This document shows positions 16,688 through 24,987 of a stretch of DNA of 64,000 nt, one piece after another. The position numbers and the translations under genes are program-made. Source of the stretch: Flavilitoribacter sp020436695. GTDB lineage: Bacteria; Bacteroidota; Bacteroidia; Chitinophagales; Saprospiraceae. The stretch lies in contig JAWKLQ010000001.1 in NCBI GenBank assembly GCA_041392665.1, positions 186,001 to 250,000 on the forward strand, read 5' to 3'. Below the pieces are notes generated by a model, which saw nothing but the letters and a program-made list of their open reading frames with translations, was not told the DNA's origin and did no database searches. Position 1 is the first letter of the stretch; every line of letters begins with the position of its first letter.

Positions 16688-19201
16688 TCAATTATCTAAA
16701 ATATGGAGTTCCACACGCTGATTCTTTCTGCGTCCCTCCAGGGTATCATTAGATAGTAGAGGTTGGGTCTTTCCGTACCCCTTATATTGCAGGCGCTCTC
16801 CGGAAATACCCCGGCTCAGCAAATAGTCATAAATAGCCCGGGCACGTTGTTCTGAAAGTTCCAATGACAGCGTATGATTTAGCCAGCCATTAGTATGTGC
16901 CGCCACTTCAACAACCACTTGCGGATGATCAGCCAGAAATCCCACCACCCGATCCAGCTCCACATAGGAGACTTCTTTCAGTTGATCGGTATTGGGCTTA
17001 AAGAAAACATTATTCAGCGAAAAGACCGCACCTTTTTCAGCTTTCAATAACTGAAGTTCACGTCTTTCTTCTTCATAAACCGCCGGGACAGGCTGAATAC
17101 CTTTCACCTGCAGGTCGCGCATTCTTCCGCCTGGAGTTGCTGCACCAAGCGGTTGCTGACGTTCCTCCTCCTGTACCTGTAAACGAATATTCTCCCTCAA
17201 ACGCTGATTGAGCATCTCCGCTTCCTGCTGACGGATCTGATAAAACGCTTCGTTAGTGAGCGCCTGACGTACTTCATCCTGCAATTCTATCTCCAGCTGA
17301 CTTTGTACTTTAGGTGTTATATTGGTGCGAATTTCTGCTTCCAGTTCATTTTGCCAGGCAGGCATCTGTATCGGCGACTGCTCTAAATTAGCGGTTCCTT
17401 CCTCCAGGCTTTGTGCAATCTGCTCCCGGATCTCGTATTCTTTTTCGTCCAGTATTTTCATACTTTGCGGATCAAGACTACCCTGCAGAGAAGCACGAAC
17501 CTGCGGCCACAGATCTCTGGTCAGTTCCCTTCCCACCCGGGGCCGCATTTCCTGCAACATCTTCGCCTCAACTTCCTCCTGAAAATCAGCAAAGCTTTTG
17601 GCTTCTTCCCAGAGGAATTCATCTTTTTCTTTCTGCTGTTTGCCGGGCTGATAAAAGCGATTAAAGCGCTGCTTCATATCCGCCAGTTCATCGTCCGGTG
17701 TGCCGCGCATCCTGTCTTTTTCCGGTATCTGGCTTCCCTTGTTTTGCCAGTCTTCTTTTTTGGAAGCAGGAGGGACCGTATCGATCACTACCGGCCGGTT
17801 TAGTTCTTCATATTTATGCTTCAACGCGTCCATTTCGGGATCGCTGTATCTGATCGTACCGTAATTCGGATCGTTTGCTCTTAAAGTGTTCAGATAAGTT
17901 TCTTTTTGCTTTCTGAGTTCTGCCAGTTCTTCATCTACCTGATCGAGACGCAGCCGCAGATTCCTGATCTCTCCGTCTCTTCTTTGGTATTCGGGGCTCC
18001 ATTCCGTTGAGGCCAGCATTGCATTTCCGTCGTCCTCCTGTAGCTCATATTGATTTCCCGTCAGGTAAGTACTCAGCGGAAAATAACCGGGGGCTTCCAC
18101 CTGCAAACCCAATTCTTCACCGGGCGGCACAACTATCGAAAAAGTACCATCTTCCCGTAAAGGTAAAATTCTCGGTGCCTGGCCCGATCTGAGATCCATG
18201 CTGATCACCTGCAGCGTACCGTTTTCATTTTCATCCCCCAGATTGATCTTACCGCGCACCAGTTTGACCGGGTCGGGTCTGAATTCTTCGGGCAAACTGG
18301 CCGTGTAGATATTCATGGAACTGGTATCCCGATACACCAGATAGGCCGGATCACCCTGGGCCGGCAAACTGATGTATTCGTCATCGTAACGGGAATTAAT
18401 GGTCTCGCCCAGGTTTTGCGGCACGCTCCAGTTGGTCCAGCTATCATCCAACCGATGACTGTAAAAAAGGTCAAAGCCGCCAAAGCCGCCGTGCCCTCTG
18501 CTGGCAAAATACAAAGTCATCCCATCGGCGGCCAAAAATGCCCGGGCTTCTTCTTTGGCCGTATTGATCGTTTTGCCCAAATTAAGTGGGGCACTCCATT
18601 GATTGTCTGCTTCCCGAAAAGAGACATACAGATCGCGCCTTCCCTGCCCTTCCCGTCGCTCGAGAGCCATGACCAGGGTATTTCCATCGGCAGCCAGATG
18701 AAATGTGGCACCATCTCCTATAGTATAAAAATCGGTGATCTCACAAGCTTGCGGATTCGACCAGGATCGGCCTTCGCGCTGCGACCAGGCCAGGCCTTCT
18801 CCTTCCTCATCACCGTAATTATCTAATACATAAATAATTTCTCCGCTGGGATCCAGTGCCATGGGCGCATTGTACAATGGATTGTTTAACGGAGCACCAA
18901 CATTGACGGGCCGCGTCCAGCTTCCGTTGGCCTTGCGCTTGCTCATCCAGATATCACCGACCTTATCGGCACCAAAATTCTGAGGATGCTGCTGACGACA
19001 GAAATACAGGATATTACCGTCTGCGCTGATCACCGGCTCACTTTCTTCGTAGGGAGAATTAATGCCACCCGACAAAGCCCGTAAATTGGCCGGCAACTGC
19101 ATATCCGGCTGATTACCCGGAGGCAGCAGAGGCGCGCTGGGCTGGGCTTCAAGGCCTGGCGCGATCCACATGAACACAAGTAAAATAAACATTCGATACA
19201 T
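16688..19201 (-). CDS. PD40 propeller - coiled coil - OmpA-family outer membrane protein
   Basis: From the ATG at 19201 the order is: signal peptide (YRMFILLVFMWIAPGLEAQ); five or so PD40/WD40-like blades (for example SEPVISADGNILYFCR, NTLVMALERREGQGRRDLYVS, ARAFLAADGMTLYFASRG); a carboxypeptidase-like fold region (GKINLGDENENGTLQVI); a long charged coiled coil rich in E, R and Q; and a C-terminal OmpA peptidoglycan-binding domain (NNVFFKPNTDQLKEVSY, AAHTNG, YKGYGKTQPLLSND, RRKNQRVEL). OmpA/PD40 proteins anchor outer membrane and gliding/T9SS machinery to peptidoglycan in Bacteroidota. The coiled-coil insert of over 250 residues is unusually long. A different start (19264) would precede the signal. 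Confidence 0.8.
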   Translation of the reverse strand: MYRMFILLVFMWIAPGLEAQPSAPLLPPGNQPDMQLPANLRALSGGINSPYEESEPVISADGNILYFCRQQHPQNFGADKVGDIWMSKRKANGSWTRPVNVGAPLNNPLYNAPMALDPSGEIIYVLDNYGDEEGEGLAWSQREGRSWSNPQACEITDFYTIGDGATFHLAADGNTLVMALERREGQGRRDLYVSFREADNQWSAPLNLGKTINTAKEEARAFLAADGMTLYFASRGHGGFGGFDLFYSHRLDDSWTNWSVPQNLGETINSRYDDEYISLPAQGDPAYLVYRDTSSMNIYTASLPEEFRPDPVKLVRGKINLGDENENGTLQVISMDLRSGQAPRILPLREDGTFSIVVPPGEELGLQVEAPGYFPLSTYLTGNQYELQEDDGNAMLASTEWSPEYQRRDGEIRNLRLRLDQVDEELAELRKQKETYLNTLRANDPNYGTIRYSDPEMDALKHKYEELNRPVVIDTVPPASKKEDWQNKGSQIPEKDRMRGTPDDELADMKQRFNRFYQPGKQQKEKDEFLWEEAKSFADFQEEVEAKMLQEMRPRVGRELTRDLWPQVRASLQGSLDPQSMKILDEKEYEIREQIAQSLEEGTANLEQSPIQMPAWQNELEAEIRTNITPKVQSQLEIELQDEVRQALTNEAFYQIRQQEAEMLNQRLRENIRLQVQEEERQQPLGAATPGGRMRDLQVKGIQPVPAVYEEERRELQLLKAEKGAVFSLNNVFFKPNTDQLKEVSYVELDRVVGFLADHPQVVVEVAAHTNGWLNHTLSLELSEQRARAIYDYLLSRGISGERLQYKGYGKTQPLLSNDTLEGRRKNQRVELHILDN

Positions 19202-19425
19202 GAAGCTCCGAGTTTTCAAAAGCGAGATCTCATGAGTAAGTGAACCCCTTAAAAGCAGCTTCAATACTCCTATAACTAATACAAATAAAGCGCATTGAAA
19301 GGTTGTCTGTTAAGACAAATTTAACGTCAATCGGGCGAATACTGGTATAATTTCGGAAAACATCCTTGGCATTAGGTTTCTTTGCAATTTATTAGTCCCT
19401 ATTCACCAAAAAGTACTAACAAAAA

Positions 19426-21975
19426 ATGTACCTATTTCCAAAATCCGGACACCCCGTTCTGATCCTATTCATTGCCCTGTTATGTCTCACAATTTCCTGC
19501 CTTCAGCAAAATGAGCAACGGATTATCAATGAACCCGAAACCAAAAGGAAAGATCCGCACAGTCCGGAAGATTGGATGTATCGTCAGCGAGCTTATCCAC
19601 ACGGTCATATCCGAAAAGACATTTACCTGGAAGCTATCCGTCAATGGCAACAGCTTAGCAATGCCCGGAGCGGTCAGGATCTTACCTGGCAGCCGGTAGG
19701 CCCCTATAATACGGGCGGCCGGATCACCAGCCTGGCTGTATCGCCCGCCGACGATCAAACCTTATATGTAGGCGCTGCGTCAGGTGGGGTATTTAAAACT
19801 ACGGATGGTGGGAACAACTGGACTCCTGTTTTTGACCAGGCTGCCAGTCTTTCCATTGGAGATCTAGCCGTTGCCCCATCCTCCCCACAAACCATATATG
19901 TAGGTACGGGTGAAGCAAACGCCGGTGGCGGATCTCTCGCTTATGACGGTGCCGGAATTTACAAAAGCACGGACGGCGGTGCATCCTGGTCGGCAATGGG
20001 ACTTGAAAAGACCGGAAGTACCGGAAAGATTACCATACACCCACAGCAATCCAATATCGTTTATGCGGCAACTATGGGCAGCCTGTTTGAGAACAATGAA
20101 GACCGTGGCCTTTACCGAAGCATTGACGGTGGGGCTAATTGGGAGAATATCCTCAATGTTAGTGACTCTACCGGGGTAATTGACATTGCCATCCATCCCA
20201 CTCAGCCCGACTTACTCTTTGCGGCTACCTGGGAGCGGATCCGTCGCCCCAACCGTCGGCAATACGGAGGCATTACCAGTGGTATTTATCGAAGTGATGA
20301 TGGAGGTGATAATTGGACTAAACTCTCGTTACCCCTCAGCAATCCATACCGCACCGGCCGGATCGGACTGACGATCTCTCCTGTCGATCCTCAGCGTATT
20401 TATGCTTCCGTTGTCAATGACACCAACAGCCTGTTGGCCGGCATCTATCAAAGCGATGATCTTGGAGAAACCTGGAATGCCCTGCCGCTGGACGGCATTG
20501 TTCAGGCCGGATTCATGTGGTGGTTCGGTAAGATCTATGCTGATCCGCTCGATGCGGAGCGGATCTATATCTGCAGCCTGGACCTCTACCAGTATGAAGC
20601 GGGCAATACCTCGTGGGAAAAGATCATGACTGGCGTACACGTTGACCAGCATGCATTGTACATAGAACCCCAAAACCGGGATTACATTTTATTAGGTAAT
20701 GACGGCGGTCTGTACCGGAGTGATGATCCACAGTTGCAGGAGTGGTCGCATTTCGAAAATCTACCGATCACTCAATTCTACACTGCCGAAGTGGATTATC
20801 TGCAACCCGACCGTTTATTCGGAGGCACCCAGGATAACGGTTGTCTGCGCAAAGACCCGGCCACCGGGATCTGGCATCAGATCCTGGGCGGAGACGGTTT
20901 TGTTAACCTGGTGGACCCCAGCGATTCCCGCTACGTATATGCATCCGCTCAATACGGAAGTTTACGACGCTCTACCAACGGCGGAAATAGCTTCTCTAAC
21001 GGCACCCCGAATATGAGTGCTTCCGAAATGAAAAACTGGCACACGCCGGTAGTCCTCGATCCCATTGATCCGGCAACGATCTATTATGGCGGTCAAAGGG
21101 TGCACCGGTCGACAACCCGGGCCATCAGTTGGTCGGTTATCAGTCCGCTCCTGGTCGAAATGCCGGAGAACAGTAATCTCTCTTACGGAACACTTTCCGC
21201 GCTGGCCGTATCACCGGCCGATACCCGCATCATCTATGCCGGAGCGGATGACGGCACGGTCTTCATTACCGAAGACGGGGGCAATAGCTGGACAAACATT
21301 GACCAGGACCTACCCAAACGCTGGGTAACCCGACTCACAGCCCACCCCACTGATCCGGAAATTGCATACATTACCTTTTCCGGTTATCGCTGGAATGAAT
21401 ACCTGCCCCATGTATTCCGGACGGAAGATCGCGGTACCCACTGGATAGACATTTCTGCCGGTCTTCCGGAAGTACCTGTCAATGATCTGGTGATCAATCC
21501 TGACCGGCCGGAACAATTATTTCTTGCCACGGATGCCGGCGTATTCATTTCGGAAAATGAAGGTGAGGAATGGGAAATATTGGGTCAGGAGCTTCCAAAA
21601 GTAGTAGTCACCGACCTTAGTTTCCATGCTCCTACCTCTACCCTGGCAGCCGCTACCTATGGCCGTTCGATGTATCAATTGCAATTGGAAAGCCTGCTCC
21701 ACAATTCGGAAGCACCTTTGGTCACACTTGGCTTAAAAGCATACCCTAATCCTTTCCGGGATCGGACTCAAATTGCACTTGACCTGAAAGATCAACTTGA
21801 ACTTAAGATCAGTATTTACGACCTGAGCGGCAAACTGGTACAGGCTCTGTTCGAAGGTGTACTTCCGGCCGGAGCACATCAATTTACATTCAACACCAGG
21901 CAGCCTGCTTCCACCTATGTCTGCCGCATACAAACGGCAAATGGCGATAAAAGTCTGTTAATCCATACCTTATAA
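19426..21975 (+). CDS. BNR/sortilin-repeat secreted protein with T9SS sorting domain
   Basis: An 849-residue protein with a hydrophobic signal (HPVLILFIALLCLTISC). It then has a propeller built from BNR/Asp-box repeats: at least seven S/T-x-D-x-G-x-x-W boxes are visible, among them TTDGGNNW, STDGGASW, SIDGGANW, SDDGGDNW, SDDLGETW, TEDGGNSW and TEDRGTHW. The last ~80 residues are a type A T9SS C-terminal sorting domain (LKAYPNPFRDRTQIALDL, then SIYDLSGKLVQALFEGVLPAG and a final short strand). It should be exported by the type IX system and either surface-attached or released. Enzyme activity, if any, is unknown; VPS10/sortilin-like propellers in Bacteroidota are often glycosidase-like or binding domains. 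Confidence 0.85.
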   Translation: MYLFPKSGHPVLILFIALLCLTISCLQQNEQRIINEPETKRKDPHSPEDWMYRQRAYPHGHIRKDIYLEAIRQWQQLSNARSGQDLTWQPVGPYNTGGRITSLAVSPADDQTLYVGAASGGVFKTTDGGNNWTPVFDQAASLSIGDLAVAPSSPQTIYVGTGEANAGGGSLAYDGAGIYKSTDGGASWSAMGLEKTGSTGKITIHPQQSNIVYAATMGSLFENNEDRGLYRSIDGGANWENILNVSDSTGVIDIAIHPTQPDLLFAATWERIRRPNRRQYGGITSGIYRSDDGGDNWTKLSLPLSNPYRTGRIGLTISPVDPQRIYASVVNDTNSLLAGIYQSDDLGETWNALPLDGIVQAGFMWWFGKIYADPLDAERIYICSLDLYQYEAGNTSWEKIMTGVHVDQHALYIEPQNRDYILLGNDGGLYRSDDPQLQEWSHFENLPITQFYTAEVDYLQPDRLFGGTQDNGCLRKDPATGIWHQILGGDGFVNLVDPSDSRYVYASAQYGSLRRSTNGGNSFSNGTPNMSASEMKNWHTPVVLDPIDPATIYYGGQRVHRSTTRAISWSVISPLLVEMPENSNLSYGTLSALAVSPADTRIIYAGADDGTVFITEDGGNSWTNIDQDLPKRWVTRLTAHPTDPEIAYITFSGYRWNEYLPHVFRTEDRGTHWIDISAGLPEVPVNDLVINPDRPEQLFLATDAGVFISENEGEEWEILGQELPKVVVTDLSFHAPTSTLAAATYGRSMYQLQLESLLHNSEAPLVTLGLKAYPNPFRDRTQIALDLKDQLELKISIYDLSGKLVQALFEGVLPAGAHQFTFNTRQPASTYVCRIQTANGDKSLLIHTL

Positions 21976-22029
21976 ACGAAGACTCTTTCTATAAAAAGGG
22001 GAAAACAATTAGATTTCAACTTCTTTATA

Positions 22030-22053
22030 TGACAAAACGTTCATATTTTGTCA
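22030..22053 (+). promoter_or_regulatory. Candidate Crp/Fnr operator dyad
   Basis: A perfect 8-bp dyad, TGACAAAA - 8 bases - TTTTGTCA. It lies 34 bases upstream of the GTG start of the Crp/Fnr regulator gene. Size and symmetry fit a dimeric winged-helix site, so autoregulation is likely (inference). Confidence 0.55.
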
Positions 22054-22087
22054 AATCTTTTTTGTCCACCCTTTCAATTTTTTAAAA

Positions 22088-22741
22088 GTGATACTCGAGC
22101 AAGACAATATACCGGATCTGTTGCGCAACTATTTTCCACAACTTTCCGAAAGAGGACTACGAGATGAGATCGCCCAGGTGGGCAAGGTCATGACCTTTTC
22201 CACCGGAGAAATGATCATGGATTTCGGTAGTTATATCAAGATGATACCACTCGTGATCCAAGGCAGCATAAAAGTGAGTCGCGAAGGGAATGAAGGAGAG
22301 GAGATCTTTCTCTACTACCTGCAGGGGGGCGATGCCTGCACTATGACGTTCACCTGTTGCATGCGGGATAAACAAAGTGCTATTCGAACTATTGCCGAAG
22401 ACGATACCCGGATCATCGCCATCCCTACCCGCTATATGGATGAGTGGATGATGAAATATCCTACCTGGAAAAACTTTGTAATGACTGCCTATGATCACCG
22501 CATGCTGGAACTGATAGACACTATTGATCAGATCGTTTTTAAAAAGCTGGATGAACGTCTGCTCGATTATCTACGTAAGCGGGCACAGGCCGTGGGTCAG
22601 AATACCATAAATACTACTCATCAGGAAATTGCCGATGACCTGAACGTCACCCGGGAATCCATCTCCCGTCTTTTAAAGACTTTGGAAAAACAAAAGATGG
22701 TAGAATTAGGAAGAAATATGATCACCTTACGGAGACTGTGA
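22088..22741 (+). CDS. Crp/Fnr-family transcription regulator
   Basis: A 217-residue regulator. It has an N-terminal cyclic-nucleotide-binding-type barrel (VMTFSTGEMIMDFGSYIKMIPLVIQGSIKV), a long dimer helix and a C-terminal winged helix (TTHQEIADDLNVTRESISRLLKTLEK). The barrel contains GDACTMTFTCCMRDK, with three cysteines in a cluster. That is not the N-terminal four-cysteine Fe-S motif of Fnr, but these cysteines might sense redox or metals. The GTG start at 22088 is the only sensible start. A TGACAAAA dyad lies just upstream, and the porin and SulP genes follow in the same direction, so they are candidate targets. Confidence 0.87.
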   Translation: MILEQDNIPDLLRNYFPQLSERGLRDEIAQVGKVMTFSTGEMIMDFGSYIKMIPLVIQGSIKVSREGNEGEEIFLYYLQGGDACTMTFTCCMRDKQSAIRTIAEDDTRIIAIPTRYMDEWMMKYPTWKNFVMTAYDHRMLELIDTIDQIVFKKLDERLLDYLRKRAQAVGQNTINTTHQEIADDLNVTRESISRLLKTLEKQKMVELGRNMITLRRL

Positions 22742-22825
22742 TCCATATCACGGACGGTGCTGATCGCATTGTGTTTCTTTGCACCAGAGTTCTCGGAAAA
22801 TAGAGATTTTTTAAGCCATGAAACG

Positions 22826-22856
22826 AGAGTGGCCTGCATGGGATGCAGGCCACTCT
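22826..22856 (+). terminator. 13-bp hairpin between regulator and porin genes
   Basis: AGAGTGGCCTGCA (22826-22838) and its exact complement TGCAGGCCACTCT (22844-22856) with a 5-base loop. No T-run follows. It ends 18 bases before the GTG start of the porin gene, so it may equally be a 5' leader structure that controls translation or mRNA stability. Confidence 0.5.
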
Positions 22857-22874
22857 TAATACACCGAATAGAAA

Positions 22875-24167
22875 GTGAAAAAGTCAATAATCATTCTCGC
22901 CCTTGCGATCGGGGTATTCGGACTATTGCACGCACAAAGCGATACTTCTTCCTTTAGCCAGAAACTGGCCAAATACAAGATCAAAGCTTCGGTTGGTTTG
23001 CAACTGTGGACGACCTACACCACCAACATGGAGTATTTCAACGCCGAGCAGGGCCGTTACGAAGCGGTGGACAATCGCCTCAATACCCAGCTTAGGCGTA
23101 CCCGTCTGACCCTTAAGGGGCAACCCTACGAAAATCTTACCTTCAATCTTACGGCTTCCCTCGATCTGGTAGGAAAAGATGTGATGGCGGCCACCGAAGC
23201 GGGTGCCAATAATGGTGCATCTCCTTCTTTCCGGGTTTGGAATGCCTTTGTACAATGGCGGCTCCTGCCCAAAAAAGAGCATCTGTACCTCACCGCAGGA
23301 TATTTTGCACCGCAGATCGGCCGGGAGAGCATTACTGCCGCGCTGCGTTCTACTTCTATGGAGAAAGCCTGGTCGCAGAATTATCTACGTACTCATCTCA
23401 CTGGTATCGGCCCCGGTCGGGCCATGGGCCTAAATCTCGGCGGCATCATACCCACCCGGCAACCAGGTCTGCAGTTTGGTTACGAGCTGGGCGTATTCAA
23501 TCCGGTTTTTGAGAGCCTGAGCGGTAATTCAACCGGTAACCGGTTTTCGCCGCTGACAGTGGGACGGGCGACTATCGACATTGGAGATCCGGAAAATCCT
23601 CAATACAGCATCAGCCATAAGATCAATTATTTCGGAAAGCGCAAAGGCCTCACTTTGGGGGCAGCGATCGCGCGGCAGGGACGAACCGATCTGTTCCATG
23701 AAAACCGGGCTGCCGGTATGGAGGTATTGCTCAACTACGGGCCACTGAATCTGGATGGTGACTACTACCTGCTGGAGCGGGGAATGGATGCATCGGAAGT
23801 GACCGGTTCATTTAAAACAAAGGGACAAACCGGCTATCTTCGTCTAAGTTACAATATTGATCTGCCGGCAAAACTGGTACTGGAGCCCGTAGCTATGTAC
23901 TGGTTCTACAATGGTGCCATGACGGCCGAAGAGCAGGAACGGGCACTGGAAGTAAAAAGCTTCGCCGGCCAGGATGAGAGCCTGGATATAGGTGCGAATT
24001 TGTATTTTAACCCGGACTTGAAGATCAGTCTTCACTACACCCTTCGCTGGGGTGATGCCGGTGAGAGTGAGCCAGGCGCTACCTTCAATAATTACTTCCG
24101 TCAATCCGGACTGGGAGCAATCCGACGGGGCAACTGGATTGGATTGGGTCTGATAGGAATTTTTTAA
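22875..24167 (+). CDS. Phosphate-selective porin O/P-like outer membrane protein
   Basis: A 430-residue protein with a signal peptide from a GTG start (KKSIIILALAIGVFGLLHAQ). It then has amphipathic strands typical of the 16-stranded porin O/P family (VGLQLWTTYTTNMEYFN, NLTFNLTASLDLVG, LYLTAGYFAPQIGRESI, and a final GNWIGLGLIGIF ending in phenylalanine). It should form an anion-type diffusion channel, for example for phosphate or sulfate. The neighbouring SulP transporter makes an anion-uptake unit plausible (inference). A strong hairpin sits directly upstream of the start. Confidence 0.78.
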   Translation: MKKSIIILALAIGVFGLLHAQSDTSSFSQKLAKYKIKASVGLQLWTTYTTNMEYFNAEQGRYEAVDNRLNTQLRRTRLTLKGQPYENLTFNLTASLDLVGKDVMAATEAGANNGASPSFRVWNAFVQWRLLPKKEHLYLTAGYFAPQIGRESITAALRSTSMEKAWSQNYLRTHLTGIGPGRAMGLNLGGIIPTRQPGLQFGYELGVFNPVFESLSGNSTGNRFSPLTVGRATIDIGDPENPQYSISHKINYFGKRKGLTLGAAIARQGRTDLFHENRAAGMEVLLNYGPLNLDGDYYLLERGMDASEVTGSFKTKGQTGYLRLSYNIDLPAKLVLEPVAMYWFYNGAMTAEEQERALEVKSFAGQDESLDIGANLYFNPDLKISLHYTLRWGDAGESEPGATFNNYFRQSGLGAIRRGNWIGLGLIGIF

Positions 24168-24203
24168 TGGGAAACCATCATATGGTGTTTCCTTTTACCT
24201 TAG

Positions 24204-24335
24204 TAGTTTGACGGAAATAAATGAACCAATTTTTTCTAGAGGTTTTGAAAATTTCGCGCACCATTTCTTGTTAGTCAATGGCTTAGCGAAATATTAAAAA
24301 CCTAAAATTGGTTCATTTATTTTTGTTCCGTCACT
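24204..24335 (+). mobile_element. 132-bp MITE-like hairpin element, copy 1
   Basis: Ends are near-inverted: TAGTTTGACGGAAATAAATG on the left and, read on the other strand, AGTGACGGAACAAAAATAAATG on the right. Each is followed inward by AACCAATTTT. The pairing continues inside (GGTTTTGAAAATTTCG against CGAAATATTAAAAACC), so the whole element folds into one long hairpin. The second copy at 43637-43768 is the same length, inverted, and roughly 85% identical by eye. It carries no ORF, so it would need a transposase in trans. No clear target duplication is seen. A -7-like TATTTTTG (24318-24325) points at the small gene downstream. Confidence 0.75.
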
Positions 24336-24356
24336 TAACCACTAAAATGCCAAAAA

Positions 24357-24530
24357 ATGGAAAAGCAAACTAAAATCGAACAGGCAGAATATAATGCCAT
24401 CGCCAAAGAGATCCACAGCGACAGTAGTCCGGTGGGTATCGACGCCAAGAAGACGCACATCATTATCATTCACAAATTGAATGAACTGGCTGAGCGGCTG
24501 GAACGCCTGGAGAAAAAAATGAATGGGTAG
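24357..24530 (+). CDS. 57-residue helical protein, unknown
   Basis: An intact short ORF beginning MEKQTKIEQAEYNAIAKEIH. It has a middle DSSPVGIDAKKTHIIII and an amphipathic leucine-rich end (LNELAERLERLEKKMNG). The codon use matches its neighbours, and it fills the gap between the 132-bp element and the DUF983 gene. Small helical proteins with the motif SPVGIDAKKTH..I appear to be widespread in Bacteroidota (recollection, not checked). No function known. Confidence 0.68.
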   Translation: MEKQTKIEQAEYNAIAKEIHSDSSPVGIDAKKTHIIIIHKLNELAERLERLEKKMNG

Positions 24531-24553
24531 AAGTTCCGAACGGATGCTGCTAA

Positions 24554-24952
24554 ATGCTTAACTTTGTAACTATGTCGGATAAAACGGTGCGCTCCAAGGT
24601 TGGGAGCGCTGCTGCGCTCAAATGCGCGAGATGCCATACGGGAGATCTGTTTCCAACCGGGAGCTTCAGTTTCAACAAGCCCTTCGAGATGAATAAGGAA
24701 TGCCCGCACTGCGGCCTGGACCTTGAACCGGAGCCGGGTTTTTATTTCGGTGCCATGTTCATTTCCTATATCATTTCCGGTTGGTTCTGTATATTATTCA
24801 TCTTCTTTTTCCATTGGGTGCTCGACTGGAGTCTAAACGCCTCCTTTGCCGTATTGTTAGCTTTTCTTGCAATCGTCTTTGTTTGGTTTTTCCGGTTCTC
24901 CCGTTCCGTATGGTTACATATTGTTACCAAATTTGACCCAAGTAAGGTCTAG
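24554..24952 (+). CDS. DUF983 family membrane protein
   Basis: A 132-residue protein with two zinc-ribbon-like cysteine pairs (LKCARCHTGD and KECPHCGLDLE). Between and after them lie the family marker EPGFYFGAMFISYI and two membrane helices (SGWFCILFIFFFHWVL, FAVLLAFLAIVFVWFF). This is the DUF983 pattern; the function is unknown. The start could also be the ATG at 24572. A TAACTTTG -7-like box at 24559-24566 would suit a leaderless message from that second ATG (speculative). The SulP gene begins 35 bases after the stop. Confidence 0.85.
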   Translation: MLNFVTMSDKTVRSKVGSAAALKCARCHTGDLFPTGSFSFNKPFEMNKECPHCGLDLEPEPGFYFGAMFISYIISGWFCILFIFFFHWVLDWSLNASFAVLLAFLAIVFVWFFRFSRSVWLHIVTKFDPSKV

Positions 24953-24987
24953 GAAATCACTTCCGCTTAAAGGAAATCCTGCCGCTT

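Noticed and set aside
19426..19500. Lipoprotein signal on the BNR-repeat protein
   Set aside because: The cysteine after LTIS lacks a proper lipobox at -3, and T9SS clients normally use a standard signal peptidase I signal.
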